A stretch of DNA of 64,000 nt from Streptomyces sp. NBC_00178. GTDB taxonomy: Bacteria > Actinomycetota > Actinomycetes > Streptomycetales > Streptomycetaceae. The translations under genes were made by a program, and so were the position numbers. The DNA is taken from positions 3,362,001 through 3,426,000 of the forward strand of contig NZ_CP108143.1 of NCBI RefSeq assembly GCF_036206005.1, read 5' to 3'. This document shows, piece after piece, positions 53,501-62,907 of the stretch. Position 1 is the first letter of the stretch, and every line of letters begins with the position of its first letter. A model generated the notes under the pieces. That model searched no databases. It had not been told where the DNA came from and was given only the letters and a program-made list of their open reading frames with translations.

Positions 53501-53686
53501 CTGCAGCGACAGCAGCACAAGCACGAGAAGGGCGAGTGAATCGCCGATACTGCCGACGACCTGGGCGCTCCACAACCGCCTGAGCGGGGGAACACGCAAC
53601 AGGGCTCGTACGGCGCGCTCGCGTGAGTCTGCGGCAAGTGTGTCGGAGGTGGGGCTCACGACCGGTGGCTGCTCGGCTCGCGTCAT
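50585..53686 (-). CDS. tmk: MFS-like membrane domain fused to thymidylate kinase and a coiled-coil/disordered tail
   Basis: 1033 residues in four parts. Residues 1-478 have about 12 hydrophobic segments resembling an MFS transporter. Residues 508-708 are a complete dTMP kinase with P-loop GGDGAGKS (514-521), TREPG, DRYIDSS (599-605) and a lid region. Residues 709-878 are an almost uninterrupted Glu/Arg/Ala coiled coil. Residues 879-1033 are disordered and Pro/Asp/Glu-rich. The kinase makes dTDP for DNA synthesis. From memory, the fusion is known in Streptomyces as an 'integral membrane protein with kinase activity', but a role for the membrane half has not been shown. It is downstream of topA on the same strand. 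Confidence 0.93.
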   Translation of the reverse strand: MTRAEQPPVVSPTSDTLAADSRERAVRALLRVPPLRRLWSAQVVGSIGDSLALLVLVLLSLQAAVVEGSFGAGYRGAAFAVAAVFGARILSTVLFGAVLLGPLTALTSPGGPVDRRWLMIGADGLRLALLVVAPLWIDWMPDKALLMVLITVFVTGAGERLWAVAKESAAPALLPAPPPEGAAVRPLPDHLDALRRLSLRTNFLAVPAAAAVLVVAALIGELLGTGLDWFSFHQAALGSYVAAGLFSASISTLYFLHFPGTQTPRPRSPLEGLRRPTAESGSDKGRTGSIPLVVAASAAVAGAISAAASVSVLHAADLDGGPVTFALLILVLTGGTALGIRTARKVLPALSRRRLLALATAVTGVALLALGLVPDTATGILIALVAGYAAGVAAHIGHAVIDQETEAFRQARNTEHLQAVVRVLVALGAVGGPLLAAAIGRHRLGSGDFVFAHGGAAFALMLIGALLLPVAVIVLAKTDDRAGVPLRRDLREALRGGDPAVSPAGNGFFLVLEGGDGAGKSTQVEALADWIRAKGHEVVVTREPGATPIGKRLRSILLDVSSAGLSNRAEALLYAADRAEHVDSVVRPALERGAIVISDRYIDSSVAYQGAGRDLAPTEIARISRWATSGLVPHLTVLLDVDPQTARERFTEAPDRLESEPAEFHERVRSGFLTLAAADPARYLVVDAGQEPEAITTVVRHRLDRLLPLSEAEIKAQEEARRAAEEEARRKAEEEAARKAEEERLEREREAQLAKLRAEEEERRRREEEEARQREAERQAEEARQRAEEARRRAEEERARLEAEERVRDAEQERLRLQAQEEARLRKEAEELRLEKQRKAEEALIRSEEARRRAEGEAAARAEEAAAAAAAKRSREAERSGSGSSAPDNELTVPTPVVNPNEITQPVPVARPDGPSRDAEETTVLPSLRDADETAVLPPVRDEKPSDRVPPGVFRDEPRDRSAESENERTRELPQVAEDPQAGRSAQDGSAQRKRPRPDWAEETPLDDLPSLADELLGEHDDERGSGGRPPRR

Positions 53687-53769
53687 CCGCCCAGCCTATC
53701 GGGAGCGGTGCGGTGGCCGGGGGCCCGGTCCGAACATATGCCCGCGGGAATGCCCTCACCGCACGCACG

Positions 53770-53808
53770 AACGCCGGAGGAGCTGGTCGTCCCATCTCCT
53801 CCGGCGTT
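53770..53808 (-). terminator. Intrinsic hairpin downstream of topA
   Basis: A perfect 13-bp stem (AACGCCGGAGGAG at 53770-53782 with CTCCTCCGGCGTT at 53796-53808) has a 13-base loop, 24 bases after the topA stop at 53833. Confidence 0.75.
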
Positions 53809-53832
53809 CACGCACGGCCCGTGGCCGAAAGG

Positions 53833-56688
53833 TCAGCTCTCGTCCTGCGAGGCCGGAGCCGCCTTCCGCGCCGCGGCGGTCGCCCGCTTCGCGGGCGCCT
53901 TCTTGGCCGTGGTCGCCTTCTTCGCCGCCGTCGTCTTCGTGGCGGTCGCCTTCTTGGCCGTGGCCGCCTTCTTCGTCGCGGTGGCCTTCTTGGCCGGGGC
54001 CTTCTTCGCCGTCTTCTTCTTCGCCGGCCCCTTGGCGCGCTTCTCGGCGAGCAGCTCGTAGCCGCGTTCCGGCGTGATGTCCTCGACGCTGTCGTCGGTC
54101 CGCAGCGTCGCGTTCGTCTCGCCGTCCGTGACGTACGCGCCGAAGCGGCCGTCCTTCACGACGACCGGAGCACCGCTCACGGGGTCTGTGCCCAGTTCCT
54201 TCAGCGGCGGCTTGGCGGCGGCCCGCCCGCGCTGTTTGGGCTGGGCGTAGATCGCGAGCGCCTCGTCGAGGGTGATGTCGAAGAGCTGGTCCTCGGACGT
54301 CAGCGAGCGCGAGTCCGTGCCCTTCTTCAGGTACGGGCCGTAGCGGCCGTTCTGCGCGGTGATCTCGACGCCCTCGGCGTCCTCACCGACGACGCGGGGC
54401 AGGGACATCAGCTTGAGCGCGTCGGCCAGCGTCACCGTGTCGAGGGACATCGTCTTGAAGAGCGAGGCGGTCCGCGGCTTCACCGCGTTCTTCCCGGTCT
54501 TCGGGGTGCCCTCGGGCAGCACCTCGGTGACGTACGGGCCGTAGCGGCCGTCCTTCGCGATGATCTGGTTGCCGCTGACCGGGTCGGCGCCGAGCTCGAA
54601 GTCGCCGCTCGGCTTGGCCAGCAGCTCCTCCGCGAGTTCCACGGACAGCTCGTCGGGTGCCAGGTCCTCGGGCACGTCGGCGCGCTGGTGGCCCTCGGAG
54701 TCCTTCTCGCCGCGCTCGATGTACGGCCCGTAGCGGCCGACACGGAGCTTGATGTCGTTGCCGACGGGGAACGACGAGATCTCGCGGGCGTCGATCGCGC
54801 CGAGGTCCGTCACCAGTTCCTTGAGACCTCCGAGGTGGTCCCCGTCGCCGTTGCCCGCGTCGGACGCCGCCCCGGCACCGGCCGTGTCGTCACCGGCTCC
54901 GAAGTAGAAGCGCCGCAGCCACGGCACGGACTGGGCCTCGCCCCGCGCGATGCGGTCGAGGTCGTCCTCCATGCGCGCGGTGAAGTCGTAGTCGACGAGC
55001 CTGCCGAAGTGCTTCTCCAGCAGGTTGACCACGGCGAACGAGAGGAACGACGGCACCAGGGCCGTGCCCTTCTTGAACACGTACCCGCGGTCCAGGATCG
55101 TCCCGATGATCGACGCGTACGTCGACGGGCGGCCGATCTCGCGCTCTTCGAGCTCCTTGACCAGCGATGCCTCGGTGTAGCGGGCCGGCGGCTTGGTGGC
55201 GTGCCCGTCGACGGTGACCTCGTCCGCCGTCAGGGCGTCGCCCTCGGCGACCTGCGGCAGACGGCGCTCGCGGTCGTCGAGCTCGGCGTTCGGGTCGTCC
55301 GCGCCTTCGACGTACGCCTTCATGAAGCCGTGGAAGGTGATCGTCTTGCCGGACGCGGAGAACTCGGCCTCACGGCCGTCGCTCGCCCGGCCCGCGATCT
55401 TGACGGTGACGGAGTTGCCGACCGCGTCCTTCATCTGGGAGGCGACGGTGCGCTTCCAGATCAGCTCGTACAGCCGGAACTGGTCGCCCGTGAGGCCCGT
55501 CTCCGCCGGGGTGCGGAAGCGGTCGCCCGAGGGACGGATCGCCTCGTGCGCCTCCTGCGCGTTCTTGACCTTGCCCGCGTAGGTGCGCGGCTTGTCCGGG
55601 AGGTAGTTCGCCCCGTACAGCTGCGTGACCTGCGCCCGGGCCGCGGAGATCGCGGTGTCCGAGAGGGTCGTGGAGTCCGTACGCATGTAGGTGATGAAGC
55701 CGTTCTCGTACAGCTTCTGCGCCACCTGCATCGTGGCCTTGGCCCCGAAGCCGAGCTTCCGGCTCGCCTCCTGCTGGAGGGTCGTGGTGCGGAAGGGCGC
55801 GTACGGCGAGCGGCGGTACGGCTTCGACTCGACCGACCGGACCGCGAACGCGGAGTCGGCGAGCGCGGCGGCCAGGGCGCGGGCGTTCGTCTCGTCCAGG
55901 TGCAGCGTCTGGGCGGAGCCCTGCTTGAGCTGCCCGTCGGGGCCGAAGTCCCGGCCCTGGGCGATACGGCGCCCGTCGACCGCGCTGAGGCGGGCGATGA
56001 GCGTCGAGGGGTCGGAGGCGTCACCGGTGCGGCCGGTGGCGAAGGTGCCGGTCAGGTCCCAGTACTCGGCGGAACGGAAGGCGATCCGCTCGCGCTCCCG
56101 CTCGACGACGAGGCGGGTGGCGACGGACTGCACCCGGCCCGCGGACAGCCGCGGCATGACCTTCTTCCACAGGACCGGCGAGACCTCGTAGCCGTAGAGG
56201 CGGTCGAGGATGCGGCGGGTCTCCTGGGCGTCGACCATCCGCTGGTTGAGCTCGCGGGGATTGGCGACGGCGGCCCGGATGGCGTCCTTGGTGATCTCGT
56301 GGAAGACCATCCGGTGGACCGGGACCTTGGGCTTGAGGACTTCCTGCAGGTGCCACGCGATGGCTTCGCCCTCGCGGTCCTCATCGGTGGCGAGGAAGAG
56401 TTCGTCGGATTCGGCGAGGAGCTGCTTGAGCTTCCTCACCTGGGCCTTCTTGTCGGCGTTGACGACGTAGATCGGCTGGAAGTCGTTCTCGACGTCCACA
56501 CCGAGGCGGCGGACCTCACCGGTGTACTCGTCCGGCACCTCGGCGGCGCCGTTCGGCAGGTCGCGGATGTGCCCGACGCTCGCCTCGACGACGTATCCCG
56601 GGCCGAGGTAGCCCTTGATCGTCTTCGCCTTGGCAGGCGACTCGACAATGACGAGTCGGCGGCCTGCGGTCTCGCTGGTCGGGGACAA
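53833..56688 (-). CDS. topA: DNA topoisomerase I (type IA)
   Basis: 951 residues from a TTG at 56688 (LSPTSETAGRRLVIVES), with a GGAGAGAAGAG stretch upstream; the frame is open to 56802 without support. The Toprim domain has VIVESPAKAKTIKGYLG and ATDEDREGEAIAWHL, and the active tyrosine is in FITYMRTDST. It relaxes negative supercoils. In place of zinc fingers it has repeated actinobacterial C-terminal domains (RYGPYIERGEKD, GRYGPYVTEVLPEG, GRYGPYLKKGTD, GRFGAYVTDGETN). A final Lys/Ala-rich tail (about 60 residues of KKA-type repeats) is known to add processive DNA binding in this group. Confidence 0.97.
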   Translation of the reverse strand: MSPTSETAGRRLVIVESPAKAKTIKGYLGPGYVVEASVGHIRDLPNGAAEVPDEYTGEVRRLGVDVENDFQPIYVVNADKKAQVRKLKQLLAESDELFLATDEDREGEAIAWHLQEVLKPKVPVHRMVFHEITKDAIRAAVANPRELNQRMVDAQETRRILDRLYGYEVSPVLWKKVMPRLSAGRVQSVATRLVVERERERIAFRSAEYWDLTGTFATGRTGDASDPSTLIARLSAVDGRRIAQGRDFGPDGQLKQGSAQTLHLDETNARALAAALADSAFAVRSVESKPYRRSPYAPFRTTTLQQEASRKLGFGAKATMQVAQKLYENGFITYMRTDSTTLSDTAISAARAQVTQLYGANYLPDKPRTYAGKVKNAQEAHEAIRPSGDRFRTPAETGLTGDQFRLYELIWKRTVASQMKDAVGNSVTVKIAGRASDGREAEFSASGKTITFHGFMKAYVEGADDPNAELDDRERRLPQVAEGDALTADEVTVDGHATKPPARYTEASLVKELEEREIGRPSTYASIIGTILDRGYVFKKGTALVPSFLSFAVVNLLEKHFGRLVDYDFTARMEDDLDRIARGEAQSVPWLRRFYFGAGDDTAGAGAASDAGNGDGDHLGGLKELVTDLGAIDAREISSFPVGNDIKLRVGRYGPYIERGEKDSEGHQRADVPEDLAPDELSVELAEELLAKPSGDFELGADPVSGNQIIAKDGRYGPYVTEVLPEGTPKTGKNAVKPRTASLFKTMSLDTVTLADALKLMSLPRVVGEDAEGVEITAQNGRYGPYLKKGTDSRSLTSEDQLFDITLDEALAIYAQPKQRGRAAAKPPLKELGTDPVSGAPVVVKDGRFGAYVTDGETNATLRTDDSVEDITPERGYELLAEKRAKGPAKKKTAKKAPAKKATATKKAATAKKATATKTTAAKKATTAKKAPAKRATAAARKAAPASQDES

Positions 56689-56967
56689 CTTCGCTCTTCT
56701 CTCCGGTCGGCACTCGTGGGCATCCGGGCAGCGCTCTGCGCTGCCTGCGGTGCTGTCGCTGCGGAGTGTGACGGTACAACCCGCCCCCGTGTCAAACGGC
56801 AAAAGCCCGCAACGGCCACTCGAACGGTAACCCGACTTCCGCCATTCCTGCCGCCCGGACCGCCCGGTCCGCTCTTCGCAGTGCCGCCGTCTGCGGCTTT
56901 CGGGCCACCGCCGGGAAGGACGCCCGGCGGATCTCCGGCAGGTGGCCGGACCGGCCGGCGAAGTGGA

Positions 56968-57165
56968 TCAGATGCGGGTGAAGCACCACACGCCGAGGAC
57001 GAGGAAGAGTACGCCGAAGAGCGTGGCGAGGGCGGTGGAGGCGACGGGGCTCACACCGAGTGCCACCGGCGCGCGCTGGATGGTGCGCGCCCCCGTCCAG
57101 ACGAGGAGGGCGGCGCCGAACAGGGCGAAGGCCGTACCGGCGAAGAACGCGGCGGTGCTCTCCAT
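56968..57165 (-). CDS. Small two-helix membrane protein
   Basis: 65 residues from the ATG at 57165 (MESTAAFFAGTAF) with GAGGG upstream. Two hydrophobic helices (about 5-27 and 40-63) flank a short loop TGARTIQRAPVALGVSP. No family was recognised. It lies 279 bases before topA on the same strand. It was found inside a longer unsupported frame. The start and coding status rest on composition and the ribosome-binding site. Confidence 0.65.
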   Translation of the reverse strand: MESTAAFFAGTAFALFGAALLVWTGARTIQRAPVALGVSPVASTALATLFGVLFLVLGVWCFTRI

Positions 57166-57536
57166 GTCCGTACCCCTCGTACTCGTCCCAGCGGCCGCCG
57201 AGGCACGGCGAGTCCCGCGTGCGCCCGGCAGAGGGGAGGCTGCCACCCCCGGACGTCCCCGGCACGAACCCCGGATGAACGCCGCACAGCGCGCCGGGGA
57301 ACGCCCCGGCCGGAATCCCGGGGCACATCCATGGCCCCGCTTCGCCCGCACCAGCGGGCGTGCGGTGCGGGCGGGGGACGCGGCCGGGACAGGTCTTGGC
57401 AGCCTGGGCGGCGTCCATGAGCCCGCTTCGCCCCGCACTCCTTGCGCCGCTGGGGGCATACGGATGGACGGGTCGGCGGACGCGGAGAAACGGAACCCAG
57501 CGGAAGCTCTTCCAGGCAGGCCGGGGGCCGGCCGGA
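57166..57536. other. 371-base intergenic region
   Basis: It lies between the methyltransferase stop and the small membrane protein start, both on the minus strand. I see short echoes (GCCCCGCTTCGCCC near 57340 and GCCCGCTTCGCCCC near 57420) but no gene, RNA or strong hairpin. Confidence 0.4.
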
Positions 57537-59063
57537 TCAGCGCAGCGGAACGCCGTCGCCGCCCACCGGGTCGAGGAAGCCCTCCTCGACCAGGAGCCGG
57601 ATCGCCTGCGGCGTGCGGTCACGCAGCAGAACCGGGTCCTCGGCCATCAACTGGGCGATGGCGTCCAGGATCCGGCCGGCGGGGAGCGAGCCGTCGCAGA
57701 CCCCGGCGAACCCGGCACCCACCGCGTCGACCTTGGTCGCCCTCCGCATCCCGCGGTTCTGACGCAGCACCACATGCTCCGGGTCCTCGGCGCCCGGCAT
57801 CCCGACCTGCTCCTGGACGACCTCCTCGGACAGCGTGAAGTGCGCGGCGAGCAGGGCCGCGTCGTCGTGCTCGCGCAGGTAGTCCTGCCGCGCGAAGTGC
57901 GCCTCCACAGCCGGTCCGAGAGGCTGCTCCACCGCGTGCGGCCATTCCTCGGCCACCACGGAGGGATGCCCGGCGGCCGCCGACGCGGATTTCCGGAGCG
58001 TGATCCAGCCGAAGCCCACGGCCCTGGTGGCGCGCGCCTCGAACTCGTCCAGCCAGGACTCGTAACGCTGGGCGTACTCGTCGGGGTCGGTGCGGTGATC
58101 GCCGCTGTCGCGCAGCCACAGTTCGGCGTACTGCGTGACGTCCTGCACGTCGCGCTGCACGATCCAGGCGTCACAGCCCGCCGGCACCCAGGAGCGGACA
58201 CGGTCCTGCCACTCCTCGCCGTCGACGTGCTGCCAGTTGGCGAGGAACTGCGCGTAACCGCCTTCGTTCAGCCGGTCCCCGGCCTGACGCACGAGAGTGC
58301 TGCACAGGTCGTCGCCGCCCATGCCTCCGTCGCGGTACGTCAGCCGTGCGCCGGGCGAGATGACGAACGGCGGGTTGGACACGATCAGGTCGTACGTCTG
58401 TGTGCCCACCGGCTCGAAGAGGGAGCCCTCCAGCAACTCGGCCGGCGCCGCGCCCGACAGGGCGAGCGTCAGACGGGTGAAGTCCAGGGCGCGCGGGTTG
58501 ACGTCGGTGGCCGTGACGCGGGTGGCGTGCTGGGCGGCGTGCAGCGCCTGGATGCCGGAGCCCGTACCGAGGTCGAGGGCGGAGGCCACGGGCCTGCGGA
58601 CGGTGATGCCGGCCAGTGTGGTGGACGCGCCCCCGACACCCAGGACGACGCCTTCCTCGCGCGAGCCGATCCCCCCGGCCCCGCCGACCGCGCAGCCCAG
58701 GTCGGAGACGATGAACCAGTCCTGGGCCTCGGGTCCGCCGTAGGGGCGGACGTCGACCGTCGCCCTGACCAGGTCGTCCTCGCGGACAACCCAGCCGTCC
58801 TCGACGCACTCGTCGAGGGGCAGGGCGGCGGCGGCCGCGGCGGCCGGGACGGAGCGCTGGAGGAGGAACAGCCGCACCAGCGTGTCGAGCGGCGATTCCT
58901 CGCGGGTGGCCCGGAGCGCGGGGACGGTCTCGCTGCGGGCCAGCGCGGCGTACGCGGGCGCGCCGAGCTGTTCGAGGAGGCCGTCCGCGGTGAACGCGGC
59001 GGCGATCAGGGCTTCGCGGAGCCGGGGGGCGCGGTGGGATGCGGGAAGGCTGGTCGTACTCAC
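57537..59063 (-). CDS. Class I SAM-dependent methyltransferase of the NPPF type
   Basis: 508 residues from a GTG at 59063. An N-terminal helical region (1-150) precedes a Rossmann methyltransferase domain with ALDLGTGSGIQALHAAQHA (SAM loop), ATDVNPRALDF and the catalytic-loop motif VSNPPFVISP. That motif is shared by enzymes that methylate amide or exocyclic nitrogens (PrmC/RsmC-like, N6-adenine, N5-glutamine). The roughly 220-residue C-terminal extension is actinobacterial. The substrate is unknown; rRNA, tRNA or a protein glutamine are the candidates. Confidence 0.85.
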   Translation of the reverse strand: MSTTSLPASHRAPRLREALIAAAFTADGLLEQLGAPAYAALARSETVPALRATREESPLDTLVRLFLLQRSVPAAAAAAALPLDECVEDGWVVREDDLVRATVDVRPYGGPEAQDWFIVSDLGCAVGGAGGIGSREEGVVLGVGGASTTLAGITVRRPVASALDLGTGSGIQALHAAQHATRVTATDVNPRALDFTRLTLALSGAAPAELLEGSLFEPVGTQTYDLIVSNPPFVISPGARLTYRDGGMGGDDLCSTLVRQAGDRLNEGGYAQFLANWQHVDGEEWQDRVRSWVPAGCDAWIVQRDVQDVTQYAELWLRDSGDHRTDPDEYAQRYESWLDEFEARATRAVGFGWITLRKSASAAAGHPSVVAEEWPHAVEQPLGPAVEAHFARQDYLREHDDAALLAAHFTLSEEVVQEQVGMPGAEDPEHVVLRQNRGMRRATKVDAVGAGFAGVCDGSLPAGRILDAIAQLMAEDPVLLRDRTPQAIRLLVEEGFLDPVGGDGVPLR

Positions 59064-59534
59064 CCGCCCATTGTGGCCGCTCCCGCCGACAACGGCAGCG
59101 GCCCGGTGGCCACACATGCCCACCGGGCCGCTTCACGCGCTTCGTCCCGGCTCGGCGCGGGGCAGAACGGAAGCGGGGGCACCGGCAGGAACCCGAAGCG
59201 GTCGTCGGGGGCGAGGCGGCCGTGTCGACCGCCTGACGCCTCCGAACGCCGCCCGATGGGACCGCCCACCCGTGCACCCTCGCTGCGCTGCGCCGGGCCT
59301 GAGGTGCCGGGCCTGAGGTGCCGGGCCTGAGGCGCCGGCCCCTTCGCCACCTGCTTTCGCTGCGGGCAGCGCGCTGCCCGTCCTCCGCCCTCAGCCCCTC
59401 GTTGTCCGCCCACCGACGGTCGGGCCTTCGCGGTAGGCCCGACACGGTCAGGCCCCAGCGGGCAGGCATTCCGGGTTCGGGCTTTCCGCGTTCATGCCTT
59501 TCGGCCTTCATGCCCTTCGGGTCAGGCCTTCGGG
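59064..59534. other. 471-base intergenic region rich in short repeats
   Basis: It separates the lipoprotein stop from the methyltransferase start, both on the minus strand. It contains a 3 x 14-base repeat (59292-59333) and degenerate copies around 59480-59545. No gene was recognised. Confidence 0.5.
59292..59333. repeat. Three tandem copies of a 14-base unit
   Basis: GCCGGGCCTGAGGT occurs at 59292, 59306 and 59320; the last copy ends in C instead of T. It looks like replication slippage. Confidence 0.75.
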
Positions 59535-59545
59535 TCAGGCCTTCG
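59480..59545. repeat. Degenerate 13-15-base repeats around the lipoprotein stop codon
   Basis: TTCATGCCTTTCGG, TTCATGCCCTTCGGG, TCAGGCCTTCGGG and TCAGGCCTTCGCGG follow one another, so the last codons and stop of the lipoprotein gene are repeated just outside it. Confidence 0.6.
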
Positions 59546-60167
59546 CGGTCGCGGAGGCCGAGGGCGACGCCTGCTTGGACGCGGGAGCGGGAGCGGACGG
59601 CGCGGAGGCGGGCGGCGCGGAGGCCGTCGGCTTCTGGCAGCCCTTCTGCTTCGCCATCGCGGATCCGACCTCGCCGGACTGCAGCTTCTTCAGCGCCTGG
59701 TCTCCGTTGGTGCTGATCTTGTTCAGCTCGTCGGCGATGCCCTTGAGACCGTCGGCGAACTTCGCCTGGTCCTTCGTGTCGAGCGCGTCGACCTTCGTCT
59801 TCAGGTTCGCGTAGGCCACGGAGGAGGCGTTGAGCTCCTTCACGGCCTCCTTCTGCGTGGTGTCGCCACCGTCCACGGGCGGCGCGCCCGCCGACTCGAC
59901 GGCGGAACCGAGTGCCTTGTACGCCTGCGAGATCTGCTGGAAGGCCGCCGAGTCCGTCTTCTGGACGTCGACGGGCTTGCTGTTGTCGGCCGTCTGCTGC
60001 TGGATCGCGGCATTGGCGTTGGCGATCTTCTGGAGCTGCGGCTGAACCTGGTCGCAGACCTTCTTCGCCCAGTCATTCACCTTGTTGTCGCTGTCGTCGC
60101 TGCAACCCGACAGTGCCAGTACGAGTACCGCACTGCCGGACAGTGCGGCTGCAAGCTTCTTGTTCAC
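59535..60167 (-). CDS. Small secreted lipoprotein
   Basis: 210 residues from the GTG at 60167 (VNKKLAAALSGSAVL), preceded by GGAAGGG. The signal peptide ends in lipobox LSGC. The mature domain is helical (VNDWAKKVCDQVQPQLQKIANANAAIQQQ and later alternating helices) with one further cysteine near KQKGCQK, which may pair with the one at VCDQ. A Pro/Ala/Ser tail closes the protein. No enzyme motif is seen. A surface or peptidoglycan-associated structural or binding role is likely. Confidence 0.82.
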   Translation of the reverse strand: MNKKLAAALSGSAVLVLALSGCSDDSDNKVNDWAKKVCDQVQPQLQKIANANAAIQQQTADNSKPVDVQKTDSAAFQQISQAYKALGSAVESAGAPPVDGGDTTQKEAVKELNASSVAYANLKTKVDALDTKDQAKFADGLKGIADELNKISTNGDQALKKLQSGEVGSAMAKQKGCQKPTASAPPASAPSAPAPASKQASPSASATAKA

Positions 60168-60362
60168 CGGTCTGGATCCCTTCCAAGGCTCTCGGCCCCG
60201 GAACTTACACGCCATGTGGGCGACATTCAGGCGCCCGGCATCCGATATGCATTCTTTTGCAGCCATTTGCACCAAGGGAAATGAGGGAGATACAACTCAC
60301 CCGCCGAGTCGGACATGCGCCTGGTTCCGCGACCTTCCGACGACACCCGCCGCGCACGGCAA

Positions 60363-60396
60363 CGGCGGACGACACGTCAGTTCACGTCGTCCGCCG
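60363..60396 (-). terminator. Hairpin downstream of hppA
   Basis: An 11-bp perfect stem (CGGCGGACGAC at 60363-60373 with GTCGTCCGCCG at 60386-60396) has a 12-base loop, 66 bases after the hppA stop. Confidence 0.6.
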
Positions 60397-60462
60397 CGGC
60401 ACTGAACAGGCGTCACTCAGGAACTGCTTCCCCGCGACACCGAATCCTCATGAAACGGATCC

Positions 60463-62907
60463 TCATGAAAGGGCGGCGGGATCGGTGGATACGACCGGGC
60501 CCTCCCCGCCGCTGTTGCCGCCCCCGCCGGAATTGTCGTCGTCCCCCACGGTGACGCCCCGGCGCTTGGACACGTAGACCGCGCCGACGATCACGGCGAT
60601 CGCGATGACGGCCACGAGCGCCCGGATCCACGGGCTCGCGTCATCTCCGTAACTGAACTGCACCACCGCCGGGGCGATGAGCAGGGCGACGAGGTTCATC
60701 ACCTTGAGAAGCGGGTTGATCGCCGGGCCCGCCGTGTCCTTGAACGGGTCGCCGACCGTGTCCCCGATCACCGTCGCCGCGTGCGCCTCACTGCCCTTGC
60801 CGCCGTGATGACCGTCCTCCACGAGCTTCTTCGCGTTGTCCCAGGCTCCGCCGGAGTTGGCGAGGAAGACCGCCATGAGCGTGCCCGTGGCGATCGCCCC
60901 CGCGAGGTACGAGCCGAGAGCGCCCACACCCAGGGTGAACCCCACCGCGATGGGAGCCAGAACGGCGAGGAGCCCGGGCGTGGCCAGCTCGCGCAGCGCG
61001 TCCTTGGTGCAGATGTCGACCACACGGCCGTACTCCGGCTTCTCCGTGAAGTCCATGATTCCCGGGCGCTCGCGGAACTGCCGTCGCACCTCGTAGACCA
61101 CGGCCCCGGCGGAACGGGAGACCGCGTTGATGGCCAGCCCGGAGAACAGGAAGACGACCGCGGCTCCGAGGATCAGGCCGACCAGGTTGTTCGGCTGCGA
61201 GATGTCCAGACTCAGCCCGAGCTCCCCGGCCCGGGCGCCCACGTCGTCGACCGCCGTCGCGATGGCGTCCCGATAGGAACCGAAGAGCGCCGCGGCCGCC
61301 AGGACGGCCGTGGCGATGGCGATGCCCTTGGTGATCGCCTTGGTCGTGTTGCCCACGGCGTCGAGGTCGGTCAGGACCTGGGCGCCGGCGCCCGTGACGT
61401 CTCCCGACATCTCGGCGATGCCCTGGGCGTTGTCCGACACCGGGCCGAAGGTGTCCATCGCGACGATGACGCCCACGGTGGTGAGCAGACCGGTACCCGC
61501 CAGGGCCACCGCGAAGAGCGCCAGCATGATCGACGTCCCCCCGAGCAGGAACGCCCCGTAGACCCCGAGGCCGATCAGGAGCGCCGTGTAGACGGCGGAC
61601 TCCAGGCCGATGGAGACCCCGGCCAGGACGACGGTCGCCGGGCCGGTCAGCGAGGACTTCCCGATGTCCCGGACAGGGCGCCGGGTGGTCTCGGTGAAGT
61701 AGCCGGTCAGCTGCTGGATCAGGGCCGCGAGCACGATCCCGATGGCCACGGCGACGAGGGCGAAGACACGCGGGTCACCGCCGTGCGAGGAGACGGCGGC
61801 GTCGGTGACCCCGTCCAGGCCGGCGTACGAGGACGGCAGGTAGACGAAGACCGCGACGGCCACCAGGACCAGGGAGATCACGGCGGAGACGAAGAACCCG
61901 CGGTTGATGGCGCTCATCCCGCTGCGGTCGGTCCGCCGGGGCGCCACGGCGAAGATCCCCACCATCGCGGTGATCACACCGATCGCCGGAACGATCAGCG
62001 GGAAGGCGAGCCCGGCATCCCCGAAGGCCGCCTTGCCCAGGATGAGCGCGGCGACGAGCGTGACGGCGTACGACTCGAAGAGGTCGGCCGCCATTCCCGC
62101 GCAGTCCCCGACGTTGTCGCCCACGTTGTCCGCGATGGTGGCGGCGTTGCGCGGATCGTCCTCGGGGATGCCCTGCTCCACCTTGCCCACGAGGTCGGCA
62201 CCGACGTCGGCGGCCTTGGTGAAGATTCCGCCCCCGACCCTCATGAACATCGCGATCAGCGCCGCACCGAGGCCGAACCCCTCCAGCACCTTGGGCGCGT
62301 CGGCGGCGTACACGAGGACCACGCAGGAGGCGCCCAGCAGCCCGAGGCCCACCGTGATCATTCCGACCACGCCACCCGTGCGGAAAGCGATCTTCATGGC
62401 CTTGTGCGAAACGGCGGTCAGATCTTTGTGCGGTTCTCCTTCGGCGGGAGTCGCCTCACGCGCGGCGGCGGCCACACGCACATTGCTGCGTACGGCGAGC
62501 CGCATCCCGATGTATCCGGTGGCCGCCGAAAAGAGCGCACCCACCAGGAAGAACAAGGAGCGCCCCACACGCTGCGACCAGTTGTCGGCCGGGAGGAGCA
62601 TGAGCAGGAAGAACACGGCGACGGCGAAGACACCGACGGTTCGCAGCTGCCGGGCCAGATAGGCGTTGGCACCCTCCTGGACGGCTGCCGCGATCTCTTT
62701 CATGCGTTCGGTGCCCTCGCCGGCCGCCAGGACCTGGCGTACGAGCAGCTGGGCGACGATCAGCGCGGCGAGGGCCACCACCGCGATGACCACGACGATC
62801 AGCCGGTTGCCATCGGTCAGCACAGCTGCCGCGAGTGGGTTGAGCCGGCCGGAAGGTACGGAAACGTGCGCCAGTTCTGCCATTGGGGTGTTGAAGAACT
62901 CCGCCAT
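60463..62907 (-). CDS. hppA: Membrane proton-pumping pyrophosphatase, potassium-independent type
   Basis: 814 residues from the ATG at 62907 with AAGGAGG upstream. It has about 16 membrane helices. Pyrophosphate-binding residues lie in [11 protein letters not shown] (234-244), followed by [24 protein letters not shown] lysine at position 523 in GNTTKA marks the K+-independent class, whereas K+-dependent enzymes have Ala there. It couples pyrophosphate hydrolysis to proton export and complements soluble Ppa. An unusual Gly/Asn/Asp-rich C-terminal tail ([17 protein letters not shown]) extends beyond the last helix. Confidence 0.96.
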   Translation of the reverse strand: MAEFFNTPMAELAHVSVPSGRLNPLAAAVLTDGNRLIVVVIAVVALAALIVAQLLVRQVLAAGEGTERMKEIAAAVQEGANAYLARQLRTVGVFAVAVFFLLMLLPADNWSQRVGRSLFFLVGALFSAATGYIGMRLAVRSNVRVAAAAREATPAEGEPHKDLTAVSHKAMKIAFRTGGVVGMITVGLGLLGASCVVLVYAADAPKVLEGFGLGAALIAMFMRVGGGIFTKAADVGADLVGKVEQGIPEDDPRNAATIADNVGDNVGDCAGMAADLFESYAVTLVAALILGKAAFGDAGLAFPLIVPAIGVITAMVGIFAVAPRRTDRSGMSAINRGFFVSAVISLVLVAVAVFVYLPSSYAGLDGVTDAAVSSHGGDPRVFALVAVAIGIVLAALIQQLTGYFTETTRRPVRDIGKSSLTGPATVVLAGVSIGLESAVYTALLIGLGVYGAFLLGGTSIMLALFAVALAGTGLLTTVGVIVAMDTFGPVSDNAQGIAEMSGDVTGAGAQVLTDLDAVGNTTKAITKGIAIATAVLAAAALFGSYRDAIATAVDDVGARAGELGLSLDISQPNNLVGLILGAAVVFLFSGLAINAVSRSAGAVVYEVRRQFRERPGIMDFTEKPEYGRVVDICTKDALRELATPGLLAVLAPIAVGFTLGVGALGSYLAGAIATGTLMAVFLANSGGAWDNAKKLVEDGHHGGKGSEAHAATVIGDTVGDPFKDTAGPAINPLLKVMNLVALLIAPAVVQFSYGDDASPWIRALVAVIAIAVIVGAVYVSKRRGVTVGDDDNSGGGGNSGGEGPVVSTDPAALS

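Noticed and set aside
49286..57420. Very long plus-strand open frames (1417 and 1265 codons) across holB, tmk and topA
   Set aside because: They are antisense shadows of GC-rich minus-strand genes with strong family matches. Their translations are Arg/Gly/Asp/His-rich and contain no domain.
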